Positions 32,461-40,735 of a DNA stretch of 40,735 nucleotides are shown here, one piece after another (position 1 is the first letter of the stretch; the number at the start of each line of letters is the position of its first letter). The DNA is from Gammaproteobacteria bacterium (GTDB lineage: Bacteria > Pseudomonadota > Gammaproteobacteria > Porifericomitales > Porifericomitaceae): contig JABAAT010000007.1 in NCBI GenBank assembly GCA_014238615.1, forward strand, positions 1 to 40,735. The letters are read 5' to 3'. Below the pieces are notes generated by a model. That model was not told the origin of the DNA. It did not search any database and worked only from the letters and a program-made list of their open reading frames with translations. A program made the position numbers and the translations under genes.

Positions 32461-33819
32461 TCAAGACCGCGTCCGGAGACCGTGCCGGGCAGCGAGGGAG
32501 GGCCTGGCTTCCTTCCATGTGCGGTTAAACTCCTCGTGGTTGCGCTGGAAGACCTCCAGCAACCGTGGATCGAAATGGGCTTCCGGGTTGATGCGCTCAT
32601 CACCCCGGGTAATGATGCGCATCGCCTGGGCGTGGCTGAACCCGCGCTTGTAGGGTCGCCTGGCGCGCAGGGCGTCATAGACGTCGACCAGCTGCACGAT
32701 GCGCGCCGCGATCGGGATGTCCTCTCCACGCTTGCCGTTCGGATAACCACTGCCGTCCCATTTCTCATGGTGATTCATGGCGATCTCGGCACCCATCTGC
32801 AAACGCGGGTTGCCGGACAGAATAGCGTGCCCGTAAACGGTATGACGCGACATCTCCTGCTTTTCCCGCCTGTTCAAGGGGCCGGTCTTGTACAGCAGGG
32901 AGGAATCCACGCTCATCTTGCCTACATCGTGCAGTTGGGCGCTGTAGTGGATTTCGCGACACCAGTTATCCGGCATGTTCAGCAGGCGGGCCAGCCTGTA
33001 ACTGTACTCGTTGACCCGCTGAAGGTGGGCGGCGGTTTCCTTGTCGTGCAGTTCAGCGGCGCGCGCAAGTAAACGGATAGAAAGTTGAAAGGCCTCCTCC
33101 GTTGCTTCCTGCAACTCGACGATACGCTGGCGCTGCTGCTGCAGATACTGGTTGTTTTTGCGTAGTTTGCGGGTGCGGGCGGCGATTTTCTCCAGCATCA
33201 GGCGACGTTCCAGCCACTGGCCCACCATCCGGATAATGGGTGGGATCATCTCATCCACCTCGGCCGGGAAGGGGACGGGCCGCTTCCGACCGGGAGCCAG
33301 GGAATTGATGATCTGCACCACCCCGTTTACGCGGCCCTCAAAATCCAGCAGGGGGAAACAAAACATGGAACGGGTCCTGTAGCCGGGGAGTTCGTTGCGT
33401 TCGTCAAACTTGTAAGGGCAGCGCCGGGAAATTTGGTACACATCGTCAATGCGCAGGCTACGCCCGGAAGCGGCCACATAGCCGGCAATGCTCTCCGGCC
33501 CCACCGGAACCAGGAAGGCGCTGCGCCGCACCGGCACCCGATCGTTCTGTACGCAAACCGACTGCAGTTGCCGGCGGGGGCCGCGCCGCTCGCAGATAAA
33601 CAGGGTGCCGGCCTCGGCGTGACATAATTCGCGGCTCTTGCTGAGGATGCGGTCCAACAGGGAGCGCAGGCTTTGCCTGGGCTGGGCTTCAATGAATTCC
33701 AGGAACTCCAGGACCAGGGTGCTGTGGCGCGTGGACACCCGGGTAGCACCACGCCTCTGACCGGTAACCCTCAACCGGCCTCTATCCTTATCCGTGCTGG
33801 ATCGCTTCACCAAATCCAC
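32461..33819 (-). CDS. GAF/HD-GYP domain protein, probable cyclic-di-GMP phosphodiesterase
   Basis: A 452 aa cytoplasmic signalling protein. It has a GAF sensor domain (about residues 45-205), a coiled-coil linker (about 205-245) and an HD-GYP domain (about 255-430) with the metal pair HD in AQLHDVGKM (317-318) and the HHEKWDGSGYPNG motif (GYP 368-370), followed by DVYDAL. An intact HD-GYP domain hydrolyses cyclic di-GMP in characterised members. The GTG at 33819 has GGGAG 6 nt upstream. It lies 14 bp from the tRNA gene (convergent) and downstream of cysS on the same strand. Confidence 0.92.
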   Translation of the reverse strand: MDLVKRSSTDKDRGRLRVTGQRRGATRVSTRHSTLVLEFLEFIEAQPRQSLRSLLDRILSKSRELCHAEAGTLFICERRGPRRQLQSVCVQNDRVPVRRSAFLVPVGPESIAGYVAASGRSLRIDDVYQISRRCPYKFDERNELPGYRTRSMFCFPLLDFEGRVNGVVQIINSLAPGRKRPVPFPAEVDEMIPPIIRMVGQWLERRLMLEKIAARTRKLRKNNQYLQQQRQRIVELQEATEEAFQLSIRLLARAAELHDKETAAHLQRVNEYSYRLARLLNMPDNWCREIHYSAQLHDVGKMSVDSSLLYKTGPLNRREKQEMSRHTVYGHAILSGNPRLQMGAEIAMNHHEKWDGSGYPNGKRGEDIPIAARIVQLVDVYDALRARRPYKRGFSHAQAMRIITRGDERINPEAHFDPRLLEVFQRNHEEFNRTWKEARPSLAARHGLRTRS

Positions 33820-33902
33820 ACATCACTCCCTGCGGATCAGTGTTGTAGCCCTGTTCTTTTCGGTCCTAACCCGCTCCTTGAACTATAACACCCGGAGCCG
33901 GC

Positions 33903-35315
33903 TTATTCTCCACCGTGCTTCAGTCCCCAGGTGGCGTTGCCGTCCGGCTGGTCATATACCCGCACACCCATATCGCTGAGACTGGCACGGATCTCATCGG
34001 CACGACTGTAATCACCGGCCTGACGAGCCTTCCGGCGTGCCTCCAGCAGGACCTCTACAGCCTTCCCGTCCGGCTGCCTGTCAGCCTGTCGCCGGCGCGC
34101 ATCGCCGTCGGCGGGGGCGCGCCAGACCCCGTCCGGATGCTGCAACAGGCCGCACAACGCCCCCGCGGCGCGCAAGCTCGCAACGGCCTTGCGGCGTTCG
34201 GCGCCCGAGCCCGCGGCGGCCTTGCGCGCCAGGGCATGCAGGCAGGTTATCGCCGCGGGGGAGTTCAGATCGTCTTCCAGGCATGCGAGAAAATCCTCCG
34301 GAGGGGTCGCGTCCGGTGCCACCGGGGCAGCGCCTTCAGGCAGGGCGTCGTAGAGCCGCTTCAGGGTGCGCCGCGCCTGGCGCAGACTGTCCGCGCCCCA
34401 TTCCAATGGATGGCGGTAATGGGTAGACAGCAGGGCGCAGCGCAACACTTCACCGGATGCCTCGCGTAGCAGTTCCCGGACCAGCAGCACGTTCCCCTTG
34501 GATTTTGACATCTTCTCGCGCTGCACCCGCACAAAGCCGTTGTGCACCCAGTAGCGGCAAAATTCGCGCCCGGCGCAGCCGGCCACCGCCTGGGCGATCT
34601 CGTTCTCGTGGTGCGGAAAGATCAGATCACGGCCGCCGCCGTGCAGGTCAATGGGGCCGGGCCCCAGGTAGCGCAGGACCATGGCCGAGCACTCGGTATG
34701 CCAGCCCGGCCGGCCCCGTCCCCAGGGGCTGCTCCATCCCGGTTGCTCCGCCGTCGATGGTTTCCAAAGCACAAAATCCATGGGGTCGCGCTTGCAGGAA
34801 GCCGGTTCAACCCGGGCTCCGGCCAGCAATTCCCCAGGGCGGCGGCCCGACAACTCGCCATAACGGGCGTAATCGGCAACACTAAAAAACACATGCCCCT
34901 CGGCCTCGTAGGCGTACCCGAAGTCCAGCAATTTCCCGATCAGTGCCCGCATCTCCTCCAGGTTTTCGGTGGCGCGGGGTTCCAGGGAGGGCGTCAGCAC
35001 GCCCAGTTCCCGCATATCCCGGTGATAGACGTCGGTGTAGCGCGCCGCGATCTGCTCGATGCCCACGCCCTCTTCCCGCGCGGCGGCCTGAATCTTGTCG
35101 TCTATGTCGGTGATATTGCGGGCGTAGAGTACGCGCGGATAGCGGTGGCGCAACAGCCGGTAGAGCAGGTCAAAAACCACCGCGGAGCGAGCATTGCCCA
35201 AGTGCGGCGGGCCGTACACGGTAGGCCCGCATACGTACATGGTGACGCGCCCGGGGTCGGTGGGCTTGAAGACCTGCTTGCGGCCACCCAGCGTGTTGTA
35301 GAGTTGTATCGTCAT
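33903..35315 (-). CDS. cysS: Cysteinyl-tRNA synthetase
   Basis: Charges tRNA-Cys. The 470 aa product has the zinc-binding cysteine in YVCGPTVY (residue 29), the HIGH-type motif PHLGNARS, WHTECSAM and FPHHENEIAQ with the other zinc ligands, and EKMSKSKGN (the KMSKS loop). The ATG at 35315 gives the standard MTIQLYNTL start. The open frame continues 19 codons upstream without a better start. It is divergent from miaB. Confidence 0.96.
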   Translation of the reverse strand: MTIQLYNTLGGRKQVFKPTDPGRVTMYVCGPTVYGPPHLGNARSAVVFDLLYRLLRHRYPRVLYARNITDIDDKIQAAAREEGVGIEQIAARYTDVYHRDMRELGVLTPSLEPRATENLEEMRALIGKLLDFGYAYEAEGHVFFSVADYARYGELSGRRPGELLAGARVEPASCKRDPMDFVLWKPSTAEQPGWSSPWGRGRPGWHTECSAMVLRYLGPGPIDLHGGGRDLIFPHHENEIAQAVAGCAGREFCRYWVHNGFVRVQREKMSKSKGNVLLVRELLREASGEVLRCALLSTHYRHPLEWGADSLRQARRTLKRLYDALPEGAAPVAPDATPPEDFLACLEDDLNSPAAITCLHALARKAAAGSGAERRKAVASLRAAGALCGLLQHPDGVWRAPADGDARRRQADRQPDGKAVEVLLEARRKARQAGDYSRADEIRASLSDMGVRVYDQPDGNATWGLKHGGE

Positions 35316-35648
35316 GGCTGCTGCTCTGCACCGGGAAGACGGGGCAGGGTGCGTGAGACACCGCCGGGGCATGGCACGGCACCCTCATCCGGGAAATACG
35401 GCATTTGGGAAATACGGGATGGGAAGAAACGACCGCTACCGCCCCCTGAAGCAGAGCACGCTTCCCACGGCATTGTAGTGCATCCACGCCGGTCGGCGCA
35501 GACCCTCCCCGGGCATTCCCGCCCCGGGCAACCGGGCACCGCCGGAAAAAGCATCGGGAATCGTAGTAGCTTATGATGCTGGCAGGTTTCGCGCATCCCG
35601 CGCGCCGCACCCAGGGTCTCCGGGACGATCCGTTCCAGGCAATGCAAA
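35316..35648. other. Divergent cysS-miaB intergenic region
   Basis: No gene is seen in 333 bp. GGGAAATACGG occurs twice, at 35391-35401 and 35407-35417 (16 bp spacing, about 1.5 helical turns), 75-100 bp upstream of cysS. Possible -10 elements are TATGAT at 35572-35577 (plus, for miaB) and TACAAT at 35477-35472 (minus, for cysS), both without a convincing -35. Confidence 0.4.
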
Positions 35649-37022
35649 ATGAGTGGAAAAATCTACATCCAAACCTATGGCTGCCAGATGAACGAGTATG
35701 ACTCGGTGCGCATGCTGGACGCCCTGGAAGACAGCCATGGTCTGAAGCCCACGTCGGACCCGGCCGAGGCCGAGGTGCTGCTGATCAACACCTGTTCGAT
35801 ACGGGAGAAAGCCCAAGAGAAGGTGTTCTCCCAGCTGGGTCGCTGGAAACCCTTGAAACGGCGCAATCCGCGCCTGGTGATCGGCGTGGGCGGCTGCGTC
35901 GCCAGCCAGGAAGGCGCGGCCCTGGTGCGGCGTGCGCCGATCGTGGACCTGGTGTTCGGGCCGCAGACTCTGCACCGCTTGCCACAGCTGCTGGAGCAGG
36001 TGCGCCGCACGCGCCGCCCGGTGGTGGATATCTCCTTCCCGGAGATCGAAAAATTCGATCGCCTGCCCGAAGCGCGTGCCCAGGGTGTCACCGCTTTTGT
36101 CTCGATCATGGAAGGTTGCAGCAAATATTGCAGCTTCTGCGTGGTACCCTATACGCGGGGAGAGGAGTTCAGTCGGCCGCTGGACGAAGTGTTGGCCGAG
36201 GTCTGCACGCTGACGAGCCAGGGAGTGCGTGAAGTCACCCTGCTGGGGCAGAATGTGAACGGCTACCGCGGTGCCATGCACGGCGGCGGCCAGGCCGACC
36301 TGGCCACCTTGCTGGAGTTGCTGGCGACCGTGGAGGGTCTTGGACGCATCCGCTATACTACCTCTCATCCTCTGGAAATGAACGACCGCCTGATCGAAGC
36401 ACATCGACGCATCCCGCAATTGGCCGAACATCTGCACCTGCCGGCGCAGAGCGGTTCCGATCGTGTACTCGTGGCCATGAAGCGTGGTTACACGACCTTG
36501 GAATACCGCTCCAAGGTGCGGCGGTTACGCCGGGCGCGGCCGGGGCTCAGCATCTCCTCGGATTTCATCGTGGGCTTCCCCGGGGAAGACGAAGCGGATT
36601 TCGAAGCCACGCTGCGGCTCGTGGAAGCGGTTCGCTTTGACCGCTCCTACAGCTTTATCTACAGCCGCCGTCCCGGTACCCCGGCCGCCTCGTTGCCGGA
36701 CGAAGTCCCCCTTGCGGAAAAAAAGCGGCGTCTGCAGGTACTGCAGGAGTTGCTGGGGCGCCAGGAGCGGGCCTACAGCGAGGCCATGGTCGGCAGCGTG
36801 CAGCGTGTGCTGGTGGAGGGACCGTCGCGCCAGGCGCCCGAAGTGCTGTGCGGGCGCACCGGCAATAACCGGGTGGTGAATTTCACCGCGCAGCGCGCAT
36901 CCCTCGGGAATTTCATGGAAGTACGCATCAGCGAAGTGCTGCCGCATTCGCTGCGTGGTGTGCCGGTGGCGCCGCCCGACCCCGCATTGCTTCCCGGGAA
37001 CACACACCCACTGCCGAGTTGA
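35649..37022 (+). CDS. miaB: tRNA methylthiotransferase MiaB
   Basis: A radical-SAM enzyme that adds the 2-methylthio group to i6A37 of tRNAs. The 457 aa product has the N-terminal auxiliary-cluster cysteines ([19 protein letters not shown] and GVGGCVA, about residues 12, 49 and 83), the radical-SAM triad CSKYCSFC (about residue 157-164) and a C-terminal TRAM domain. It is first gene of the miaB-phoH-ybeY-ybeX operon. The stop overlaps phoH (TTGA). Confidence 0.97.
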   Translation: MSGKIYIQTYGCQMNEYDSVRMLDALEDSHGLKPTSDPAEAEVLLINTCSIREKAQEKVFSQLGRWKPLKRRNPRLVIGVGGCVASQEGAALVRRAPIVDLVFGPQTLHRLPQLLEQVRRTRRPVVDISFPEIEKFDRLPEARAQGVTAFVSIMEGCSKYCSFCVVPYTRGEEFSRPLDEVLAEVCTLTSQGVREVTLLGQNVNGYRGAMHGGGQADLATLLELLATVEGLGRIRYTTSHPLEMNDRLIEAHRRIPQLAEHLHLPAQSGSDRVLVAMKRGYTTLEYRSKVRRLRRARPGLSISSDFIVGFPGEDEADFEATLRLVEAVRFDRSYSFIYSRRPGTPAASLPDEVPLAEKKRRLQVLQELLGRQERAYSEAMVGSVQRVLVEGPSRQAPEVLCGRTGNNRVVNFTAQRASLGNFMEVRISEVLPHSLRGVPVAPPDPALLPGNTHPLPS

Positions 37023-38038
37023 ACCAGGCCTCCGCAGCGCATATTCCCGAGGCGACGTGCAGCCGGTTGCGGCTGGAGCCGGCCGATAACGAACGCCTGA
37101 ACCGCCTGTGCGGACCGGCCGATCGGCATCTCCGGCAACTGGAACGCTACAGCGGGATTCTCATTGAGAACCGCGGCCACGATTTCCGCCTCAAGGGTCA
37201 TACCACCGCCGTGGCGCGCGTTGAGGCGACCCTGCGCTCCCTGTACGAAAACACCTGCGGCGAAACCATCTCCGCAAGCCAGGTCTTCCTGGCCCTGCGT
37301 GAAAGCGAACTGCACCCGGAATCCCCCCCGAAGGCCGACGCGGAGGCCGATGCGGAAACGGGTGCGGAAGGTCTCCGCGGCACGTGTGGCTGGGTGCAAG
37401 GGCGCACCCACAACCAGCTGTTATACCTGCGGCGCATCCGCCGCCATCACCTGAACTTCGGCGTCGGCCCGGCCGGCACGGGAAAAACTTACCTCGCGGT
37501 GGTCGCGGCCATCACCGCCCTGCGCGAAAGCCGCGTGCGGCGCATCATCCTGGTGCGGCCAGCGGTGGAAGCCGGGGAACACCTGGGGTTCCTGCCAGGC
37601 GACCTGGGACAGAAAGTGGACCCTTACCTGCGCCCCCTGTATGACGCACTGTACGAGCTGCTGGGCGCGGAACAGTGCACACGGCTGCAGGAACAGGGCA
37701 CCATCGAGATAGCCCCGCTGGCTTTCATGCGCGGGCGCACGCTGAGCAACGCCTTCGTCATTCTGGACGAGGCGCAAAACACCACGCACCGGCAGATGAA
37801 GATGTTCCTGACTCGTCTCGGCTTTGGTTCCACGGCGGTCATCACCGGAGACCTGACCCAGGTGGACCTGGCCGATCGGCGTCAGTCCGGCCTGGACCAC
37901 GCCCTGCAGGTACTGCGCAGCCTGGGGCACGTCTCCTTCACTTTTTTCGAGAAACGTGACGTACTGCGCCACCCGCTGGTAACCCAGATCGTCGAGGCCT
38001 ACGAAGGCTGGGAAGGACGGGACACGGCGCATGACTGA
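37019..38038 (+). CDS. ybeZ: PhoH-like ATPase (YbeZ)
   Basis: A 339 aa cytoplasmic NTPase of the PhoH family. An N-terminal KH-like part comes first (about residues 15-85). A low-complexity Ala/Glu linker follows (about 100-118), then the ATPase core with Walker [16 protein letters not shown] (about 147-161), [15 protein letters not shown], and Walker [10 protein letters not shown]. It is a known partner of YbeY in RNA metabolism. The TTG start at 37019 is inferred from the TTGA overlap with miaB. It overlaps ybeY by 8 nt. Confidence 0.94.
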   Translation: MNQASAAHIPEATCSRLRLEPADNERLNRLCGPADRHLRQLERYSGILIENRGHDFRLKGHTTAVARVEATLRSLYENTCGETISASQVFLALRESELHPESPPKADAEADAETGAEGLRGTCGWVQGRTHNQLLYLRRIRRHHLNFGVGPAGTGKTYLAVVAAITALRESRVRRIILVRPAVEAGEHLGFLPGDLGQKVDPYLRPLYDALYELLGAEQCTRLQEQGTIEIAPLAFMRGRTLSNAFVILDEAQNTTHRQMKMFLTRLGFGSTAVITGDLTQVDLADRRQSGLDHALQVLRSLGHVSFTFFEKRDVLRHPLVTQIVEAYEGWEGRDTAHD

Positions 38039-38552
38039 GCCAGCACCCCTGGACAGGACCGCGGAGGAACCTCCGTCTCGGCTCCAGGTGGAGCCCAGGG
38101 AGGACGTTCGGGTCGAGGTGCAATACGCCGTGGCGGCGCGGGGACTCTCCGTGCCGCGGCGACTGGCGGCCTGGGCGGCAACCGCGGTGCGCCTGCGCCA
38201 TACACGCGCCGAACTCGTGCTGCGCGTGGTCGGCACCGCCGAAAGCCGCACCCTGAACGAGCGTTGGCGCGGCGGCCGAGGCGCCACCAACGTACTGGCC
38301 TTCCCCTGCACACCCCCACCGCATCCGCCCATCCCGCTGCTCGGCGACGTGCTGATCTGCGCTCCAGTGGCGCAACACGAGGCCCGAACATGGGGTGGGG
38401 GGATAGAGCGACACTGGGCCTACCTGGTCGTCCACGGTACGCTGCACCTGCTCGGCTACGACCACCAACAACCACGCGCCGCCCGAAGCATGCATACCGC
38501 CGAGGCGCGGGTGCTGCGCCGCTTCGGCTGGCGGCACCCGCACCCCGCGTGA
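38031..38552 (+). CDS. ybeY: Endoribonuclease YbeY
   Basis: A metal-dependent single-strand RNase for 16S rRNA maturation and ribosome quality control. The 173 aa product has the zinc motif HGTLHLLGYDH (H3-x-H5 type) near residue 137-147 and the upstream GATNVLAFP and LLGDVLIC segments of the family. A proline-rich loop (PPPHPP) replaces the usual short acidic link. It is translated in overlap with phoH, and its stop overlaps ybeX (GTGA). Confidence 0.94.
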   Translation: MTEPAPLDRTAEEPPSRLQVEPREDVRVEVQYAVAARGLSVPRRLAAWAATAVRLRHTRAELVLRVVGTAESRTLNERWRGGRGATNVLAFPCTPPPHPPIPLLGDVLICAPVAQHEARTWGGGIERHWAYLVVHGTLHLLGYDHQQPRAARSMHTAEARVLRRFGWRHPHPA

Positions 38553-39403
38553 ACCAGGACGGCGAAAAATCCCAGATCGGCGCCGCGTTGCAGCGCCTGC
38601 GCGGCTGGTGGGAAGACAGCCACACGGCGCCGCGCGACCGCCGTATGCTCCATCACCTGCTGCAGAAGGCCGAAAAAAAGAACCTGATCGCACCGGGCAT
38701 CCTGCCCATGGTAAAGGGCGCCATGGACATGTCCGAATTGAAGGTGCGTGATATCATGCTGCCGCGCGCCCAGATGGTGGTGGTACGCGACGATGCCGAG
38801 CTGGAGGATGTCATCCGCGTGGCCCTGGAATCCGGCCACTCGCGCCTGCCGGTGGTGCAGGGCAAAACAGACAGCGTTGTCGGAGTCCTGCTGTCCAAGG
38901 ACCTGCTCAGCGAATCCCGCCACAACAAGCGGTTCCGCCTTGAAGACCTCTTGCGGCCCCCCTACTTCGTCCCGGAGAGCAAGCGTCTGCAAAACCTGCT
39001 GCGCGAATTCCGCAAGCACCGCAGCCACCTGGCGGTAGTGGTAGATGAATACGGCGGCACGGCCGGGCTGGTCACGATCGAGGACATCATCGAGGTCATC
39101 GTCGGCGAGATCGAAGATGAACACGACCTGGTGGAAGAGCACAAGATCGTGCGCCATAACAAGCGTCGCTTCAGCGTCCTGGCCACGACCACCATCGGGG
39201 AATTCAACGAATATTTCCATACCCAGTTCAGTGACGAAAAATACGACACCGTGGGAGGCATGATCCTGCAGGCTTTCGGCCGCCTCCCGGCGCGCGGGGA
39301 AAGCATCGAGCTCCCCGAGTTCAAAGCCAAGGTGCTGCGCGTTGACAAGCGCCGCATCCAGGTCGTGCGCCTGGTCTGGAAGAGGCCGCTCCCGGCCCAG
39401 TAG
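38549..39403 (+). CDS. ybeX: CBS-pair/CorC_HlyC protein (YbeX)
   Basis: A 284 aa cytoplasmic protein with two CBS domains (about residues 66-190, from VRDIMLPRAQMVVV to DEYGGTAGLVTIEDIIEVI) and a C-terminal transporter-associated CorC_HlyC domain. It is linked to magnesium/cobalt resistance and ribosome metabolism in enterics. The GTG at 38549 overlaps the ybeY stop. The usual fifth gene, lnt, is absent: hemE follows on the other strand. The stop lies inside a 19 bp tandem repeat. Confidence 0.93.
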   Translation: MNQDGEKSQIGAALQRLRGWWEDSHTAPRDRRMLHHLLQKAEKKNLIAPGILPMVKGAMDMSELKVRDIMLPRAQMVVVRDDAELEDVIRVALESGHSRLPVVQGKTDSVVGVLLSKDLLSESRHNKRFRLEDLLRPPYFVPESKRLQNLLREFRKHRSHLAVVVDEYGGTAGLVTIEDIIEVIVGEIEDEHDLVEEHKIVRHNKRRFSVLATTTIGEFNEYFHTQFSDEKYDTVGGMILQAFGRLPARGESIELPEFKAKVLRVDKRRIQVVRLVWKRPLPAQ

Positions 39404-39418
39404 GCCGCTCCCGGCCCA
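39383..39418. repeat. 19 bp tandem duplication across the ybeX stop codon
   Basis: AGGCCGCTCCCGGCCCA occurs at 39383-39399 and again at 39402-39418, with a 19 bp period. The ybeX stop TAG (39401-39403) spans the junction. Confidence 0.88.
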
Positions 39419-39433
39419 CGGTACGTCGGCGCT

Positions 39434-40555
39434 TCAAGCCGGTGGCTGGAGCTGGTCCGGTAGCTGGGCGCTGAATTCATGCACCGCGTCCACGAGCACC
39501 GCCACCGCGTCCGGGTCGGTATCCGGGCGCACCCCGTGCCCCAGGTTGAAAATGTGGCCGCCGCCCGCGCCGTGGGAAGCGAGAATGCGGGCCACCTCCC
39601 GGCGCAGCAGCTCCGGGGGCGCACACAGGGCCAGGGGATCCAGGTTGCCCTGCAGGGCGACCTTGTCTCCCACCCGGCGCCGCGCCACGCTCAAATCCAT
39701 GCTCCAATCCAGGCTAAGCGCGTCACAGCCGCAGTCCGCGAGCTGCTCCAGGTGCGCACCCGCGCCCTTGCTGAACAATATCACCGGGCAGTGCGCCGCA
39801 GTCTCGCTGCCCCGTAAACGCTCGATCACCCGCGCCATGTAGCGCAGGGAAAATTCGCGGTAAGCGGCCCCGGGCAACAGTCCGCCCCAGGTGTCAAACA
39901 GCATCAGCGCCTGTGCGCCGGCGGCCGCCTGCGCGGCCAGGCAGCCGGCCACCGCACACGTCAAGCGCTCCAGCAGGAGATGGAGCACGGCCGGCTGCTG
40001 ATAGCACATCCCGCGCGGCAGGGCGAACTCCGCGTCGCCCTGGCCCTGCACCATGTAGCAGGCCAGGGTCCAGGGGCTGCCCGCGAAACCAATGAGGGCG
40101 ACCTCCGGGTCCAGGGCCTCCCGTACCCGGCGCAGGGTTTCGCCCACGTAGGCCAGTTCCGACTCCGGCTCCGGCACACGCAACGCGCGCACATCCGCCT
40201 CCGAGCGCAGCACGCGGCCGAGACGCGGCCCGCGCCCTTCAATGATCGAAAGCTCCAGCCCCATGGCGTCCGGAATGGTCAGGATATCGGAGAACAGGAT
40301 GGCGGCGTCCAGGGGGAAGCGGCGGAGCGGCTGCAGGGTCGCTTCGCAGGCCAGCTCCGGGGTTTTGCAAAGCGTCAGGAAGTCACCCGCGCGGGCGCGC
40401 AGGGTGCGATATTCAGGCAGGTAGCGCCCGGCCTGGCGCATCAGCCAGACCGGCGTGCGATCCGGGCGGCGACCACGCAAGGCTTGCAACAAACGGTTCC
40501 CGGGGGGCCCGGAAGCAGGTGGTGCGGCGCTTTCAGGTGCCGCGGTTTCAGACAC
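39434..40555 (-). CDS. hemE: Uroporphyrinogen decarboxylase
   Basis: Converts uroporphyrinogen III to coproporphyrinogen III in heme synthesis. The 373 aa product has PVWLMRQAGRYLPEYR (about residue 35-50), the catalytic-site FSDILTIPDAMGL, GFAGSPWTLACYMVQG and GNLDPLAL, and the GHGVRPDTDPD motif near the C-terminus. The GTG at 40555 overlaps the gltD stop by 8 nt and adds about 20 residues (Ala/Pro-rich) before the family start NRLLQAL. Confidence 0.95.
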   Translation of the reverse strand: MSETAAPESAAPPASGPPGNRLLQALRGRRPDRTPVWLMRQAGRYLPEYRTLRARAGDFLTLCKTPELACEATLQPLRRFPLDAAILFSDILTIPDAMGLELSIIEGRGPRLGRVLRSEADVRALRVPEPESELAYVGETLRRVREALDPEVALIGFAGSPWTLACYMVQGQGDAEFALPRGMCYQQPAVLHLLLERLTCAVAGCLAAQAAAGAQALMLFDTWGGLLPGAAYREFSLRYMARVIERLRGSETAAHCPVILFSKGAGAHLEQLADCGCDALSLDWSMDLSVARRRVGDKVALQGNLDPLALCAPPELLRREVARILASHGAGGGHIFNLGHGVRPDTDPDAVAVLVDAVHEFSAQLPDQLQPPA

Positions 40556-40735
40556 CCAGGTAACCCAGGATTCCCTGCGCCGCACGGCGGCCGTCATAGA
40601 CCGCGCTCACCACCAGGTCCGCGCCGCGCACCATGTCGCCCCCGGCAAACACGCCGGTCCGCGTGGTTTGCAGGGGGTAAGCACCCTCCTCCGGGGCCAG
40701 CACGCGCCCCCACGTATCCTTCGAAATCCCGGACT
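40548..40735 (-). CDS. gltD: Glutamate synthase small subunit, 3' end (partial)
   Basis: The last 62 codons of a gene that continues beyond the window edge. The frame reads GVFAGGDMVRGADLVVSAV, then YDGRRAAQGILGYLGV and TGA. This is the conserved C-terminal FAD-binding end of GltD (NADPH-dependent glutamate synthase beta chain). It overlaps hemE, so gltD and hemE form one transcription unit. Confidence 0.88.
   Translation of the reverse strand, partial: SGISKDTWGRVLAPEEGAYPLQTTRTGVFAGGDMVRGADLVVSAVYDGRRAAQGILGYLGV

Overview
The window is a GC-rich chromosomal segment from a gammaproteobacterium. The order gyrA-serC-pheA-hisC-tyrA-aroA-cmk-rpsA-ihfB-lapA-lapB-pyrF, and the cluster miaB-phoH(ybeZ)-ybeY-ybeX, are arrangements known from Pseudomonas and Chromatiales-like lineages. 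The elongator tRNA-Met with encoded CCA, LapA/LapB, MiaB and a long S1 protein fit this. Most of the window is dense housekeeping sequence with 4-17 nt gene overlaps and many GTG/TTG starts. No plasmid, phage or CRISPR hallmark is visible, and I found no clearly new multi-gene system.

Layout. 1-3.2 kb: a tandem repeat, then arginine decarboxylase (speA) overlapped by a beta-hydroxyacid dehydrogenase gene. 3.2-5.4 kb: an accessory patch with an AT-rich PH-like membrane protein gene, small ORFs and a conserved-looking hypothetical gene. 5.4-10.15 kb: a four-gene ABC exporter operon of the GldA/GldF/GldG/DUF4340 type. 10.3-12.2 kb, minus strand: nrtR-nadA behind a promoter whose spacer holds a dyad. 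12.2-14.4 kb: an island with an IS3 orfA relic, a small coiled-coil/membrane protein and an orphan secreted protein. 14.4-31.7 kb: the long gyrA-to-mfd block, covering DNA topology, serine and aromatic amino-acid synthesis, CMP kinase, S1, IHF-beta, LPS control, pyrimidine synthesis and transcription-coupled repair. 31.8-35.3 kb: osmC, tRNA-Met, a GAF/HD-GYP protein and cysS. 35.6-39.4 kb: miaB-phoH-ybeY-ybeX. 39.4 kb to the end, minus strand: hemE and the 3' end of gltD.

The most unusual feature is the tyrA/aroA junction. A roughly 241-268 bp tandem duplication has created an 83-codon chimeric ORF (AroA N-terminus joined to TyrA C-terminus) that overlaps tyrA and aroA by 11 nt each. Short tandem duplications also recur across the window (225, 24, 19, 12, 12 and 11 bp units, and an 11 bp motif repeated every 16 bp), mostly at gene ends or between genes. 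This suggests that small tandem duplications arise or persist often in this genome.
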